Assembly: GCF_900176035.1 (NCBI RefSeq)
Contig: NZ_FWWT01000008.1
Span: 120,951 to 184,950 of the forward strand
Length of the DNA: 64,000 nt
From: Desulfonispora thiosulfatigenes DSM 11270
GTDB lineage: Bacteria; Bacillota; Peptococcia; Peptococcales; Desulfonisporaceae
Direction of reading: 5' to 3'
This document shows positions 38,164 through 46,928 of the stretch, in pieces. How positions within the stretch are numbered: the stretch's first letter is position 1; each line of letters opens with the position of its first letter. The position numbers were made by a program, and so were the translations under genes. The notes beneath the pieces were generated by a model that searched no databases, was not told the origin of the DNA, and saw nothing but the letters and a program-made list of their open reading frames with translations.

Positions 38164-39231
38164 CTAACCATTTATCACTTTTTTAAATTCTGTATATACA
38201 TAGGCACAATCTTCATAACCTTGATTAATATTAGGATGATATTGAACCGAAAATATTGGCAAACTTTTATGCTTTATTCCTTCAATAGTATTATCATTTA
38301 AATTTATATGTGTAACTATTAAATCTCCTGGTAAATCTTCAATATTAACTGCATATCCATGAATTTGATTTGTTATATATACCCTGTCATGAATTAAATC
38401 CTTAACTGGATGATTTGCTCCCCTATGGCTAGCTTTAAGTCTATAAGTATCTGCCCCTAAGGAAAGACAAAGTAATTGATGACCTAGCCCTACCCCCAAA
38501 ATAGGGATTTCATTAATCAGAGACTTAATAGTTTCTATACTTTCATTCATATCCTTGGGATTACCTGGTCCATTAGATAAAAACACTCCTGCTGGATCTA
38601 GCTTCATTATCTCACTTACTTTTGTAGTTCTAGGCATAATATAAAGGTCAAAATCTTGCTCTTTTAAGCCCTGTAAAATGCTATTTTTAAGTCCATAATC
38701 TAAACAAACAACCTTTGCACCTTTACCTGGAATATGACTAATTTCTGAAGTTATTGAATTTGAATCTTGTGAACACTCTTTTTTGTTATCTGTTTTTTCT
38801 ATAAACCGAGCTATCTCCTCTTTAGGAAAATCATTATTTGTTATAATTCCTTTCATACTTCCTTTTGCACAAATAAGTCTGGTTAATGCTCGTGTATCTA
38901 TACCAGATATGCCGATAATTTTATGCTTATTTAAATATTCCTTCAAACTTTCTTTAGCTTGATAATTATTGTAATATTCACACTTTTCCCTGAGTATCAA
39001 ACCCTTAATACAAGGTTTGATCGTTTCAAAGTCTGAATCGTTAATTCCATAATTGCCTACGACCGGATATGTGAGCAAAACAATTTGTCCTTCATAAGAT
39101 GGATCTGTTATAATCTCCTGATATCCTACCATAGATGTGTTGAGAACTATTTCACCAGATATGATCCCTTCGCATCCAAAAATTTCGCCTGTAAAACATG
39201 AACCATCTTCTAAAATTAGTTTTCCGTTCAT
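38164..39231 (-). CDS. carA: Carbamoyl-phosphate synthase small subunit with degenerate glutaminase site
   Basis: Normally releases ammonia from glutamine for CarB. The N-terminal CarA domain is normal (NTSMVGYQEIITDPSYEGQI), and LSNGPGNPKD opens the glutaminase domain. However, the nucleophile loop reads GVGLGHQ: the catalytic Cys (Cys269 of E. coli) is Gly248 (codon 38488-38490). The triad His is kept (His332), but the partner Glu (Glu355) is Asn334 in YHPN, and the Gln-pocket Asn of the usual QNHGF motif is Ile290 (QIHGY). Glutamine hydrolysis should be lost. ATG at 39231 has GGAGG inside the end of argD. A duplicate carA may exist elsewhere. Confidence 0.93.
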   Translation of the reverse strand: MNGKLILEDGSCFTGEIFGCEGIISGEIVLNTSMVGYQEIITDPSYEGQIVLLTYPVVGNYGINDSDFETIKPCIKGLILREKCEYYNNYQAKESLKEYLNKHKIIGISGIDTRALTRLICAKGSMKGIITNNDFPKEEIARFIEKTDNKKECSQDSNSITSEISHIPGKGAKVVCLDYGLKNSILQGLKEQDFDLYIMPRTTKVSEIMKLDPAGVFLSNGPGNPKDMNESIETIKSLINEIPILGVGLGHQLLCLSLGADTYRLKASHRGANHPVKDLIHDRVYITNQIHGYAVNIEDLPGDLIVTHINLNDNTIEGIKHKSLPIFSVQYHPNINQGYEDCAYVYTEFKKVING

Positions 39232-39232
39232 A

Positions 39233-40402
39233 TTAAACCTCCCCAAAGGCCTCGTCTAAAATCTCTATTGCTAAATCGATCTCTTTAATTGTAGCAGTTA
39301 ATGGAGGCACAAATCGTAAAGTTTGCCCTGCTATCCCATTAATAATTAATCCTTTTTCAAAACATAAATTAACTATGTCCTGTGCATTAATATCTATGTC
39401 GCAACCTATCATTAAACCAAGACCTTTTACTTTTTTAATGCATGCATATTTTTCTTTTAAGCTATTTAATTTCCCTCTGAAATATTCTCCTTTATCTACA
39501 ACTTCTTGCATGAATTTATCATCAAAGATTTTTTCACATATGGCTAAGCTACCACTAGTTACTAAAGGGTTACCACCAAAGGTTGAGCCATGGTCTCCTG
39601 GTTTAAATACATTTGCAATTTCATCTTTCGCAAGTATTGCGCCTATCGGTAAACCCCCACCTAATCCTTTCGCTAGAGAAATTATATCTGGATTTAAGTC
39701 AAAGTTTTCATATGCAAATCTTTTTCCAGTACGCCCCATCCCGGTTTGGACTTCATCTATAATAAATAATAAGTTATTGTCTTTACATATTTTTTCTACT
39801 TCTTTTAAATATTCTTCATTTGGAACATTTACGCCACCTTCACCTTGAATAACCTCGAGTAAAACAGCACAGGTCTTAGGACCAATAGTGTTTTTAAGTT
39901 TTTCCACATCCCCAAAAGGAACATGTAAAAAGCCATCTACTTTAGGTAAAAAATCTTTGTGGAACTTTTCTTGACCAGTTGCTCCTAAAGTAGCCAAGGT
40001 ACGACCATGAAAGGATTTTTCCATAGTAATTATTTCATAGCGTCCATTTCCCCATTTTCTAGCTAATTTTATTGCCGCTTCGTTAGCTTCAGCTCCACTA
40101 TTACAAAAAAAGACTTTATCAAAAATAGAGTTTTCTACTAGTTTTTTAGCTAGTTTTATTTGTGGTTCAATCCAATATAGGTTTGAACAATGAAGAAGTT
40201 TCTCAGCTTGTTCTTTAATTGCTTCTACTAATTCCTTTGGACAATGGCCTAAATTGTTCACTGCTATACCTGCTACAAAATCAAGATACTTCTTCCCCTC
40301 GCTATCCCACACATAAGAGCCTTCACCTTTTACTATTACCTTTGGTATACGGCCATAGTTATTAAAAATATACTCTTTTCCCATTTCTACTAAATTTTCC
40401 AT
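39233..40402 (-). CDS. argD: Acetylornithine aminotransferase
   Basis: PLP enzyme that converts N-acetylglutamate semialdehyde to N-acetylornithine in arginine synthesis. The 389 residues show the class-III fold: FCNSGAEANEAAIKLARKWG for the phosphate cup, ERGD-like FHGRTLATL, LLEVIQGEGGVN, FIIDEVQTGMGRTG with the PLP-facing Asp, and SLAKGLGGGLPIGA with the Schiff-base Lys. The ATG at 40402 lies after GAGGTG; an in-frame GTG at 40411 is the longer option. The carA start lies one base past its stop, so translation is probably coupled. Confidence 0.93.
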   Translation of the reverse strand: MENLVEMGKEYIFNNYGRIPKVIVKGEGSYVWDSEGKKYLDFVAGIAVNNLGHCPKELVEAIKEQAEKLLHCSNLYWIEPQIKLAKKLVENSIFDKVFFCNSGAEANEAAIKLARKWGNGRYEIITMEKSFHGRTLATLGATGQEKFHKDFLPKVDGFLHVPFGDVEKLKNTIGPKTCAVLLEVIQGEGGVNVPNEEYLKEVEKICKDNNLLFIIDEVQTGMGRTGKRFAYENFDLNPDIISLAKGLGGGLPIGAILAKDEIANVFKPGDHGSTFGGNPLVTSGSLAICEKIFDDKFMQEVVDKGEYFRGKLNSLKEKYACIKKVKGLGLMIGCDIDINAQDIVNLCFEKGLIINGIAGQTLRFVPPLTATIKEIDLAIEILDEAFGEV

Positions 40403-40426
40403 GTCATTCACCTCTAAATAAATATT

Positions 40427-41629
40427 TTAAGAACGATATTCACCATTAATTCGAACATATTCATATGATAAGTCGCATCCCCAAGATTTAGCACTATAAG
40501 TACCTAAGTTTAAATCTACTTTAACTTTGACATCCTTTTCTTTTAAAACTTCTAAGGCTTTATCTTCATCAAATGCTAGCCCCGTGCCTGCTTTAGCCAT
40601 TAAAAGATTTCCCAAATATACATCAACCTTTAATGGATCTATCTCAGCACCTGAGTAACCAAGAGCTGTCACTATCCTGCCCCAATTGGCATCTTCACCA
40701 AACATAGCTGTTTTTACTAGATTAGAAGAACAAATAGATTTAGCTCCTAATCTTGCATCTTCTAAAGATAAGGCTCCTATTACTTCTACTTCCAAAAGTT
40801 TAGTTGCTCCTTCGCCATCTTTAGCAATTAATTTAGCTAACTCTGTGCATACATGAGTAATAGCATTTTTAAAAGCATCTAAATTTTCACTATTAGTGTT
40901 TATTTCCTCATTATTAGCCATACCATTAGCCATTATAACTACCATATCATTTGTGCTAGTATCACCATCGACAGAAATCATATTAAATGATGCCTTTACA
41001 GCTTCTTTCAAAATACCATCTAAACAATTTTCTTCTATATTTGCATCTGTTGTTATAAATCCAAGCATTGTAGCCATGTTAGGATGAATCATTCCGGATC
41101 CTTTAGCCATCGCACCTATTTTTACATCACAATTTCCAATCCTTACTGTATAAGCTAACTCTTTCATTACAGAATCTGTTGTCATTATAGCCTCAGCTGC
41201 ATCAATGTTTCCATCTTTAGCAACTATCTTTGCTGCTTCAATGATTCCATTTTTAACATTTTTCATAGGAAGAGGAACACCAATTACACCTGTTGAAGCT
41301 ACTACTACATCCAGCTCATTTATATTTAAGACTTCTCCAGTTATTAAAGCCATTTGTTTTGCATCTTCTAAACCTTGTGCACCCATACATGCATTTGCTA
41401 CGCCACTATTAATTACAATAGCACTTGCTCTTTTATTAGCTAAATTCTCCCCAGTTACTATTAAAGGAGCTGCTTTAAATTTATTTATTGTATAAACACT
41501 GGTTGCCTTACAAAGTACTTCAGAGCAAACAATTGCAACGTCCTTTTTGCCATTTTTTTTAATTCCGGCACTTATACCACTTGCCTTAAATCCTTGGGGA
41601 GCTGTTATCCCACCTTTAATTAACTCCAC
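40427..41629 (-). CDS. argJ: Bifunctional ornithine acetyltransferase / N-acetylglutamate synthase
   Basis: Moves the acetyl group from N-acetylornithine to glutamate (and may make N-acetylglutamate from acetyl-CoA). The 400 residues match ArgJ: PQGFKASGISAGIK at the start, AKGSGMIHPNMATMLGF in the middle, where self-cleavage before Thr of MATML frees the nucleophile, and VDGDTSTND after it. GTG start at 41629 with GGAGGG upstream. First gene of an operon with argD, carA and carB; argB and argC, usually next to argJ, are absent from the window. Confidence 0.95.
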   Translation of the reverse strand: MELIKGGITAPQGFKASGISAGIKKNGKKDVAIVCSEVLCKATSVYTINKFKAAPLIVTGENLANKRASAIVINSGVANACMGAQGLEDAKQMALITGEVLNINELDVVVASTGVIGVPLPMKNVKNGIIEAAKIVAKDGNIDAAEAIMTTDSVMKELAYTVRIGNCDVKIGAMAKGSGMIHPNMATMLGFITTDANIEENCLDGILKEAVKASFNMISVDGDTSTNDMVVIMANGMANNEEINTNSENLDAFKNAITHVCTELAKLIAKDGEGATKLLEVEVIGALSLEDARLGAKSICSSNLVKTAMFGEDANWGRIVTALGYSGAEIDPLKVDVYLGNLLMAKAGTGLAFDEDKALEVLKEKDVKVKVDLNLGTYSAKSWGCDLSYEYVRINGEYRS

Positions 41630-41679
41630 CTTGATCCCTCCATTTATATAATTAAATTTTAATATACTAATTTAGTGTT

Positions 41680-41714
41680 TTTATAATTATACATTTATAT
41701 GAATAATTATTCAA
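41680..41714 (-). promoter_or_regulatory. arg operon promoter overlaid by two ARG boxes
   Basis: Minus-strand -35 TTGAAT (41709-41714), 17-base spacer, perfect -10 TATAAT (41686-41691). A perfect ARG box palindrome TGAATAATTATTCA (41700-41713) covers the -35 and a weaker one, TGTATAATTATAAA (41680-41693), covers the -10. The centres are 20 bases apart, as in known ArgR operators. ArgR with arginine should shut off argJ-argD-carAB. Confidence 0.82.
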
Positions 41715-41880
41715 TCCTTTTCTCGTAAATAAACTAATTAATTATAAAAAATTAATTAAATTTAATTATAAATGTTACTTATTACTGAATTATGTATATG
41801 GGTTTAAATCCTAAAAGACCTTTACATTTTAATGCGAAATATATACATCTTCCTTTTGACAAAATAAGCGTATCATGTAT

Positions 41881-41922
41881 AAAAAAAGAAGACTTTGGTT
41901 ATTAACCAAAGCCTTCTTTTTT
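41881..41922 (-). terminator. Terminator of the upstream exported-protein gene
   Basis: On the minus strand GAAGGCTTTGGTTA pairs with TAACCAAAGTCTTC, then T7. It begins right at the stop of the preceding gene and isolates it from the arg operon. Confidence 0.88.
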
Positions 41923-42468
41923 CTATTTTGCCCATTTCACACTCGCTATAACCTGTTTAATTACTTCATGTAAACCTTGATCTATTTTATCTCCATTAAC
42001 TAAGAAAGAAATTCTTAACACTTCCTTACTGCCTTCCTTTTTTAGAAAATACTCTTGTGATGTAATAGTTCTATCATTTTGAAAAGTTGCCGTCCACTTT
42101 ACTAAAAACCCTTCAAGATTATTTATCTTAATCCTTTCCTTAGTATATTCTATAAAATTATATACACTTGTAGATTTACTAGAATCTAAAAACTTTTCCA
42201 AATTATCCACATTCCATACTTGAATATGTCCCCAATAGTTCAGTTTTTTATCATTTAAATAACTACTAAATACCACCTCTCTCTTATCTTCGATAATGTC
42301 TTCTTTAACAGTAGTTGTTGCTGGAATACTTAGCGTGATTGGTAAATCAGTTAACGTATACTCCTGTAAATTAACTGTACTTCTCTTTTCATCACTCATT
42401 CTCGCAGTTAGGGTAGACGCCACAATAATTAATAACACTCCACCAATAATAAGCCATCTTTTTTTCAT
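41923..42468 (-). CDS. Exported/membrane-anchored hypothetical protein
   Basis: 181 residues. An N-terminal Lys-rich start and hydrophobic stretch (about 5-22) look like a signal anchor without a lipobox. The outer domain begins with TLTDLPITLSIPATTTVKED and ends with an amphipathic LHEVIKQVIASVKW, a layout reminiscent of PsbP/DUF1795-like small surface folds, though I cannot assign it. AAGGA precedes the ATG. It is divergent from cwlD and has its own terminator. Unknown function; a sporulation link is only suggested by the neighbour. Confidence 0.55.
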   Translation of the reverse strand: MKKRWLIIGGVLLIIVASTLTARMSDEKRSTVNLQEYTLTDLPITLSIPATTTVKEDIIEDKREVVFSSYLNDKKLNYWGHIQVWNVDNLEKFLDSSKSTSVYNFIEYTKERIKINNLEGFLVKWTATFQNDRTITSQEYFLKKEGSKEVLRISFLVNGDKIDQGLHEVIKQVIASVKWAK

Positions 42469-42602
42469 AATATTTATTTCCTTTAAATTTGATCTTACTC
42501 TAAGATATTACTTTTATCATAAATATTATGACACCTTTTTTTACTCATATTTTTTCAAATAATGAATAATCATTACTACTTATACTATGTAAGGGTGATT
42601 TG

Positions 42603-43346
42603 ATGAAACTTAAGTTATCTTATAATTCCAAAAAGGTTATATTGTTCGGCACAGTTTTAAGTATTTTTGTAGTATCATGTTTTACTTATCTATTTTATAG
42701 TTATGGAAAGGAAACTGAGCATTTGGAAACACTTTCTTGGGTTGTTGCAGGGAAAAAGGTAGTAATTGATCCAGGTCATGGTGGGATATTTCCGGGAAAA
42801 ATTAATGATGATAACATCATGGAAAAAGACGTCAATTTAGCAGTATCCAAACAGTTACAATTTATACTCCAAGAAGCTGGAGCTAGAGTTTTATTAACTC
42901 GGGAAGATGATTCTGACTTAGTAGATCCAAATGAAAATGGTAAATTAATTCAAAAGTTACGTACTGATTTACAAAAAAGGGTACAAATAGCTAAGGACAA
43001 TGAAGCAGACTTGTTTATATCTATCCATTGCAACAGTATCCCTTCGCCTAAATGGCAAGGTGCTCAAACCTTTTATGATCCACATAATGAAGAAAGCAAA
43101 TTGATTGCGACAAATATTCAAAAAGAAATCATTGCTCAACTCAAAAACACTAAGCGTCAAGCACTCGCTCGTCAAGATACCTTTTTGTTCGAAAATCTTG
43201 AAATACCAGCTATTATCATCGAATTAGGATTTCTATCTAATCCTGAAGAATCAGACCTTTTAAATAGCTCGGAGTACCAATATCGCATTGCTTATGCAAT
43301 TCATTCTGGACTTATTAAACACTTAGCTGAAAAGAGCCCAAAATAG
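42603..43346 (+). CDS. cwlD: N-acetylmuramoyl-L-alanine amidase CwlD (spore cortex)
   Basis: Cleaves the stem peptide from muramic acid so that muramic-delta-lactam can be made in the spore cortex; needed for germination. The 247 residues have one N-terminal membrane segment (about 11-32) and an Amidase_3 domain with its zinc ligands and acids: His in IDPGHGG, Glu in MEKDVNLA, His in FISIHCNS and Glu in IIIELGFLSNPEE. ATG at 42603 follows AAGGGTG; a TTG one codon earlier is less likely. Its place beside rpsI matches the order in Bacillus and supports CwlD over generic amidases. Confidence 0.9.
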   Translation: MKLKLSYNSKKVILFGTVLSIFVVSCFTYLFYSYGKETEHLETLSWVVAGKKVVIDPGHGGIFPGKINDDNIMEKDVNLAVSKQLQFILQEAGARVLLTREDDSDLVDPNENGKLIQKLRTDLQKRVQIAKDNEADLFISIHCNSIPSPKWQGAQTFYDPHNEESKLIATNIQKEIIAQLKNTKRQALARQDTFLFENLEIPAIIIELGFLSNPEESDLLNSSEYQYRIAYAIHSGLIKHLAEKSPK

Positions 43347-43480
43347 TTGTGTAATAATTATTACTAAGTTATATATTAATTTTGTGGTAACTTTGCTTTA
43401 GTTGTGTGTTAACTACGTTTTGGTTATGCGTTAGATATCGATATAAATCAGCGTATTTTCATAGACATTTAGACAGAAGA

Positions 43481-43513
43481 AAACCCCGTAAACTTAGTGT
43501 TTGCGGGGTTTTT
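43481..43513. terminator. Terminator of rplM-rpsI (bidirectional)
   Basis: AAACCCCGTAAAC pairs with GTTTGCGGGGTTT (one mismatch) around a five-base loop. T-rich on the plus exit and TTTTC on the minus exit, between convergent cwlD and rpsI. Confidence 0.85.
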
Positions 43514-43526
43514 GTTTTTGCTAATA

Positions 43527-43919
43527 TTAACGTTTTGAGAACTGAGGTGAACGTCTTGCACCTCTTAAACCATATTTCTTTCTTTCTTTCATTCTTGGAT
43601 CTCTTGTTAAGAAACCTGCAGATTTTAAAACAGGACGTAAGTTTTCATCAGATTCGATTAAAGCTCTTGCAATACCTAATCTAATAGCACCAGCTTGGCC
43701 AGTTGCTCCTCCACCTTGTACTTTACAGATAACATTAAATCTACCTTCAGTTTCTGTAAGCATTAATGGTTGCTTAACGATCATTTCTAATGTTCTTTTG
43801 CATAGGTAATCAAAAACTTCTTTACCGTTAACGATTATTTGTCCATCACCAGGTACTAGTCTTACTCTTGCTATAGAAGATTTACGACGACCTGTTCCAT
43901 AGTATTGTACTTTATTCAC
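43527..43919 (-). CDS. rpsI: 30S ribosomal protein S9
   Basis: 130 residues with the S9 core: [16 protein letters not shown] at the start and the conserved basic tail [25 protein letters not shown], whose last residues reach the P-site tRNA in the ribosome. GTG start with AAGGAGG at good spacing. It follows rplM by 17 bases in the usual rplM-rpsI pair and is the last gene of the large ribosomal block. Confidence 0.97.
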   Translation of the reverse strand: MNKVQYYGTGRRKSSIARVRLVPGDGQIIVNGKEVFDYLCKRTLEMIVKQPLMLTETEGRFNVICKVQGGGATGQAGAIRLGIARALIESDENLRPVLKSAGFLTRDPRMKERKKYGLRGARRSPQFSKR

Positions 43920-43936
43920 TAGTAAGCCTCCTTCTC

Positions 43937-44365
43937 TTAACCTAAGTTTTCAGGTTTTTGAGCTTGATGAGGATGTTCAGATCCTCTATAAACATTTAAC
44001 TTTTTATACATTTGTCTACCCAAACGATTATGTGGAAGCATACCTTTAATTGCATGCTCAACAGCTAATTCAGGTTTTTTACTTAATAATTCTCTATAAG
44101 GCATAGTCTTAAGACCACCCACAAAACGAGAATGATGATAATATGTCTTTTGATCTAATTTGTTACCAGTTAAAACAACTTCACTTGCATTAATAACAAT
44201 TACATGATCGCCACAATCAACATTCGGAGTATAAGTTGGTTTATGTTTACCTCTTAAAATTGTTGCAGCCTCTGTTGATAATTTACCTAAAGTTTTACCA
44301 GCAGCGTCAATGATGTACCATTTTCTTTCAACTTCACTTGGCTTTGCCATGTAAGTAGTACGCAC
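43937..44365 (-). CDS. rplM: 50S ribosomal protein L13
   Basis: 142 residues: [21 protein letters not shown] start, [15 protein letters not shown] and the [15 protein letters not shown] stretch ([17 protein letters not shown]). An early 23S rRNA-binding assembly protein. The GTG at 44365 is kept as start because GGGAGG lies eight bases before it and this six-residue lead is normal in Firmicutes. A promoter and leader lie upstream, so the pair can be transcribed apart from the ECF genes. Confidence 0.97.
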   Translation of the reverse strand: MRTTYMAKPSEVERKWYIIDAAGKTLGKLSTEAATILRGKHKPTYTPNVDCGDHVIVINASEVVLTGNKLDQKTYYHHSRFVGGLKTMPYRELLSKKPELAVEHAIKGMLPHNRLGRQMYKKLNVYRGSEHPHQAQKPENLG

Positions 44366-44376
44366 TTGCTTTCCCT

Positions 44377-44460
44377 CCCTAATATCTAAGGTCCAAATTA
44401 TTTATAAGTTTATGTGTCACAATCCGGGGCTCTGGATCATTAACCACAAAATAGGCATAT
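44377..44460 (-). ncRNA. Candidate L13 leader (autoregulatory 5' UTR)
   Basis: About 95 untranslated bases lie between the rplM promoter and its start. They contain a GC-rich hairpin (ATCC at 44434-44437 and GGAT at 44422-44425, with a GC loop) in otherwise AT-rich DNA. Firmicutes are known to carry an L13-binding leader before rplM-rpsI; I cannot confirm the consensus fold by eye. Confidence 0.4.
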
Positions 44461-44464
44461 TAGT

Positions 44465-44493
44465 ATTCTAATACACGGTACCAGCTGTGTCAA
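44465..44493 (-). promoter_or_regulatory. Promoter of rplM-rpsI
   Basis: Minus-strand -35 TTGACA (44488-44493), 17-base spacer, -10 TAGAAT (44465-44470). The -35 box abuts the truA stop. Confidence 0.8.
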
Positions 44494-44495
44494 TA

Positions 44496-45260
44496 TTATT
44501 CTTCATAATTAATAGGAGAATAATATACTTCTTTTAAACAGAGTCCATGTGGTGGTGCCTTTTTACCTAATAAATTACGATTAGTAGTTTCTAGAGCTTC
44601 TTCTATGCATGATATATCTAGTCTGCCCCTACCTATATCTATCAGTGCTCCTACTATTATTCTAACCATATTATATAAAAATCCGTTTCCACTTATACTA
44701 ACCTGCCAGTGGTTACCATTCTTAATTAGATCAATATCATAGATAGTTCTTTCAAACGTTTTCACATTAGATCCTGAAGATGAAAAGGCTTTAAAATTAT
44801 GCGTTCCTTTTAAAAGGGTGCAAGCTGCCTCCATTTTTTCAAAATCTAATTGATATGGAACGAAATAAGAATACAATCTGTAAAAAGGAGATGGAGTTAC
44901 CCCCTGATAAAAAGAATATACATATTTTTTTCCAAATGCATGATATTGAGCATGAAAATTCAAATCTACCTCTTCAGCTTTTAAGGCAATAATATCTCTA
45001 GGCAATCTGTGATTTAATGCTAACGCTATTTTTTCAACTGGAATAACTGAAGTTGTAAAGAAACTAACAACTTGTCCCTCAGCATGAACACCACCATCAG
45101 TTCTACCCGATCCCCTTACCTTTATAGGCTCCTTGAAGACTTTTGCTAAGCATAGTTCTAACTTTCCTTGAATTGTGTCAATATTTCTACCAGCTTGTCT
45201 TTGAAACCCATAATAATTTGTACCATCATATTGTATTGTAAGTTTAATATTTCTTTTCAT
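44496..45260 (-). CDS. truA: tRNA pseudouridine(38-40) synthase
   Basis: Isomerises uridines 38-40 in tRNA anticodon arms. About 254 residues: IQYDGTNYYGFQRQ at the start, the catalytic Asp in GRTDGGVHAEGQV, and the late FLYNMVRIIVGALIDIGRG. Length is normal. ATG at 45260 is placed by AGGTGG; the ATG at 45278 lies within ecfT. It follows ecfT by a few bases, in the conserved ecfA1-ecfA2-ecfT-truA order. Confidence 0.95.
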   Translation of the reverse strand: MKRNIKLTIQYDGTNYYGFQRQAGRNIDTIQGKLELCLAKVFKEPIKVRGSGRTDGGVHAEGQVVSFFTTSVIPVEKIALALNHRLPRDIIALKAEEVDLNFHAQYHAFGKKYVYSFYQGVTPSPFYRLYSYFVPYQLDFEKMEAACTLLKGTHNFKAFSSSGSNVKTFERTIYDIDLIKNGNHWQVSISGNGFLYNMVRIIVGALIDIGRGRLDISCIEEALETTNRNLLGKKAPPHGLCLKEVYYSPINYEE

Positions 45261-45268
45261 TTTACCAC

Positions 45269-46066
45269 CTAAAACCATCTAGTATAAATACTAAATACAA
45301 AAAAGAAAAGTATAATAAAAAATGTAATAAAATCTAGATTAGAATAGTTTAATTGTTTCATCCTAGTGCGATTGTCTCCACCCCTATAGCATCTTGCTTC
45401 CATAGCCATAGCTAGATCATCGGCTCTTCTAAATGCACCTAAAAACAAAGGAACTAATAAAGGTACAAGAGCTTTTGCTCTTCTGATTAAATTTCCACTT
45501 TCAAAATCGGCACCCCTAGCCATTTGAGCTTTCATGATTTTCTCAGTTTCCTCAATTAACGTGGGTATAAATCTTAAAGCAATGGACATCATCATAGCTA
45601 ATTCATGAGCTGGAACACCAAACTTCTTAAAAGGTTTTAAAATACTTTCGATTCCATCAGTTAAGGAGATAGGTGTCGTTGTTAAGGTTAAAACAGAAGT
45701 CACTGTAACAAGTAGAATTAATCTTGTACCCATAAAGATACCTTGTCGTAATCCTTCTTCAGTAACCTTTAAAAACCCATATTTATAAATTACAGTACCG
45801 GGTGTCATAAATATATTCAAACTAACTGCTAAAATTATTATTAATATTAACGGTTTTAAACCTTTAATATATAGTTTAACCGGTATCTGTGAAAGCAAAA
45901 TAATAATAATTGAAAAGACAACTGTATACAAATATCCAGTAAAATTATTAATTATAAACAAAGAGATCATATAAAATACGATTGACAAGATTTTAGTTCG
46001 AGGGTCTAATTTATGAATAGGCGAATTACCTGGGAAATATTGACCAATAGTTATATTTTTAAGCAT
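45269..46066 (-). CDS. ecfT: ECF transporter transmembrane protein EcfT
   Basis: Scaffold membrane subunit of the energy-coupling factor module shared by vitamin- and metal-binding S components. The 265 residues have about five helices and both Ala-Arg-Gly-type coupling motifs: AQMARGADFESGN and AMEARCYRGGDNRTR; the second reads ARC, where most EcfT proteins have ARG. The start IGQYFPGNSPIHKLDPRTKI is typical. It overlaps ecfA2 by 8 bases. Confidence 0.95.
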   Translation of the reverse strand: MLKNITIGQYFPGNSPIHKLDPRTKILSIVFYMISLFIINNFTGYLYTVVFSIIIILLSQIPVKLYIKGLKPLILIIILAVSLNIFMTPGTVIYKYGFLKVTEEGLRQGIFMGTRLILLVTVTSVLTLTTTPISLTDGIESILKPFKKFGVPAHELAMMMSIALRFIPTLIEETEKIMKAQMARGADFESGNLIRRAKALVPLLVPLFLGAFRRADDLAMAMEARCYRGGDNRTRMKQLNYSNLDFITFFIILFFFVFSIYTRWF

Positions 46067-46928
46067 TAGTCACACTTCCCTTCATTAGAACACGAACAAT
46101 TTCATCTTTAGCTTCAATGGTATTAATGATATCTGTATTAACATTTAACCCTTTTTCTTTTAACTTATATAGCAATTTAGTTACAGTAGGTATGTCGAGT
46201 CCTATCATTTGTAACTCTTTATGTTGTTTAAACACCTCTTGTGGTGTACCCAACATTTTAACTTCACTTTTATGCATAACTAGTATTCGGTCTGCATATT
46301 TAGCTACATCATCCATGCTATGGGAAACTAAGATAATGGTTATTTTCAGTTTTTCATGTAAATATTTAATTTGCTCTAAAATTTCATCTCTACTTTTTGG
46401 ATCTAAACCGGCTGTTGGCTCATCTAGCACTAAATAACTTGGCTTCATAGCCAATACCCCAGCTATAGCTACTCTTCGCTTCTGTCCACCACTAAGATCA
46501 AAAGGGGATTTATCTTTTATCGCTTCAAAATCTAGATTTACTACGTTTAATGATTCTTGTGCCCTTTTTTCTACTTCATCTTGTGAAATGCCTAAATTAC
46601 TTGGCCCAAAAGAGACATCTTTTAATACAGTCTCTTCAAAAAGTTGATGTTCTGGATATTGAAAAACTAAACCTACCTTACTTCTAACTGTTTTAATACT
46701 TGTATTTTTTGTCCATAACTCCGAACCATCAATACAAATTTTCCCTTGTGTAGGTTTAATTAACCCATTTAAATGTTGAATAAGTGTAGATTTACCCGAA
46801 CCTGTATGACCAATAACAGCTAAAAATTCTCCATCTTCTATTTCTATATTTACATCCTTTAAAGCATGAGTCTCAAAAGGAGTACCTGGCTGGTATGTAT
46901 AGAATAAATTTTCAATTTTTATGGACAT
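46059..46928 (-). CDS. ecfA2: ECF transporter ATPase EcfA2
   Basis: One of two ATPases powering the ECF importer. 289 residues: Walker [11 protein letters not shown], the [14 protein letters not shown]-loop typical of EcfA2/CbiO, signature LSGGQKRR, Walker [14 protein letters not shown], switch His in VSHSMDD, and a C-terminal domain (about 225-289) that binds EcfT. It overlaps ecfA1 by 10 bases. The TAGLDP sequence separates it from its partner, which has TAMLDP. Confidence 0.95.
   Translation of the reverse strand: MSIKIENLFYTYQPGTPFETHALKDVNIEIEDGEFLAVIGHTGSGKSTLIQHLNGLIKPTQGKICIDGSELWTKNTSIKTVRSKVGLVFQYPEHQLFEETVLKDVSFGPSNLGISQDEVEKRAQESLNVVNLDFEAIKDKSPFDLSGGQKRRVAIAGVLAMKPSYLVLDEPTAGLDPKSRDEILEQIKYLHEKLKITIILVSHSMDDVAKYADRILVMHKSEVKMLGTPQEVFKQHKELQMIGLDIPTVTKLLYKLKEKGLNVNTDIINTIEAKDEIVRVLMKGSVTNA

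Noticed and set aside
42563..42589. Sigma-G/sigma-F-type promoter for cwlD (TGAATA and TATACTA)
   Set aside because: The two boxes are only 12 bases apart, while forespore promoters need about 15 or more, so the match was not kept.
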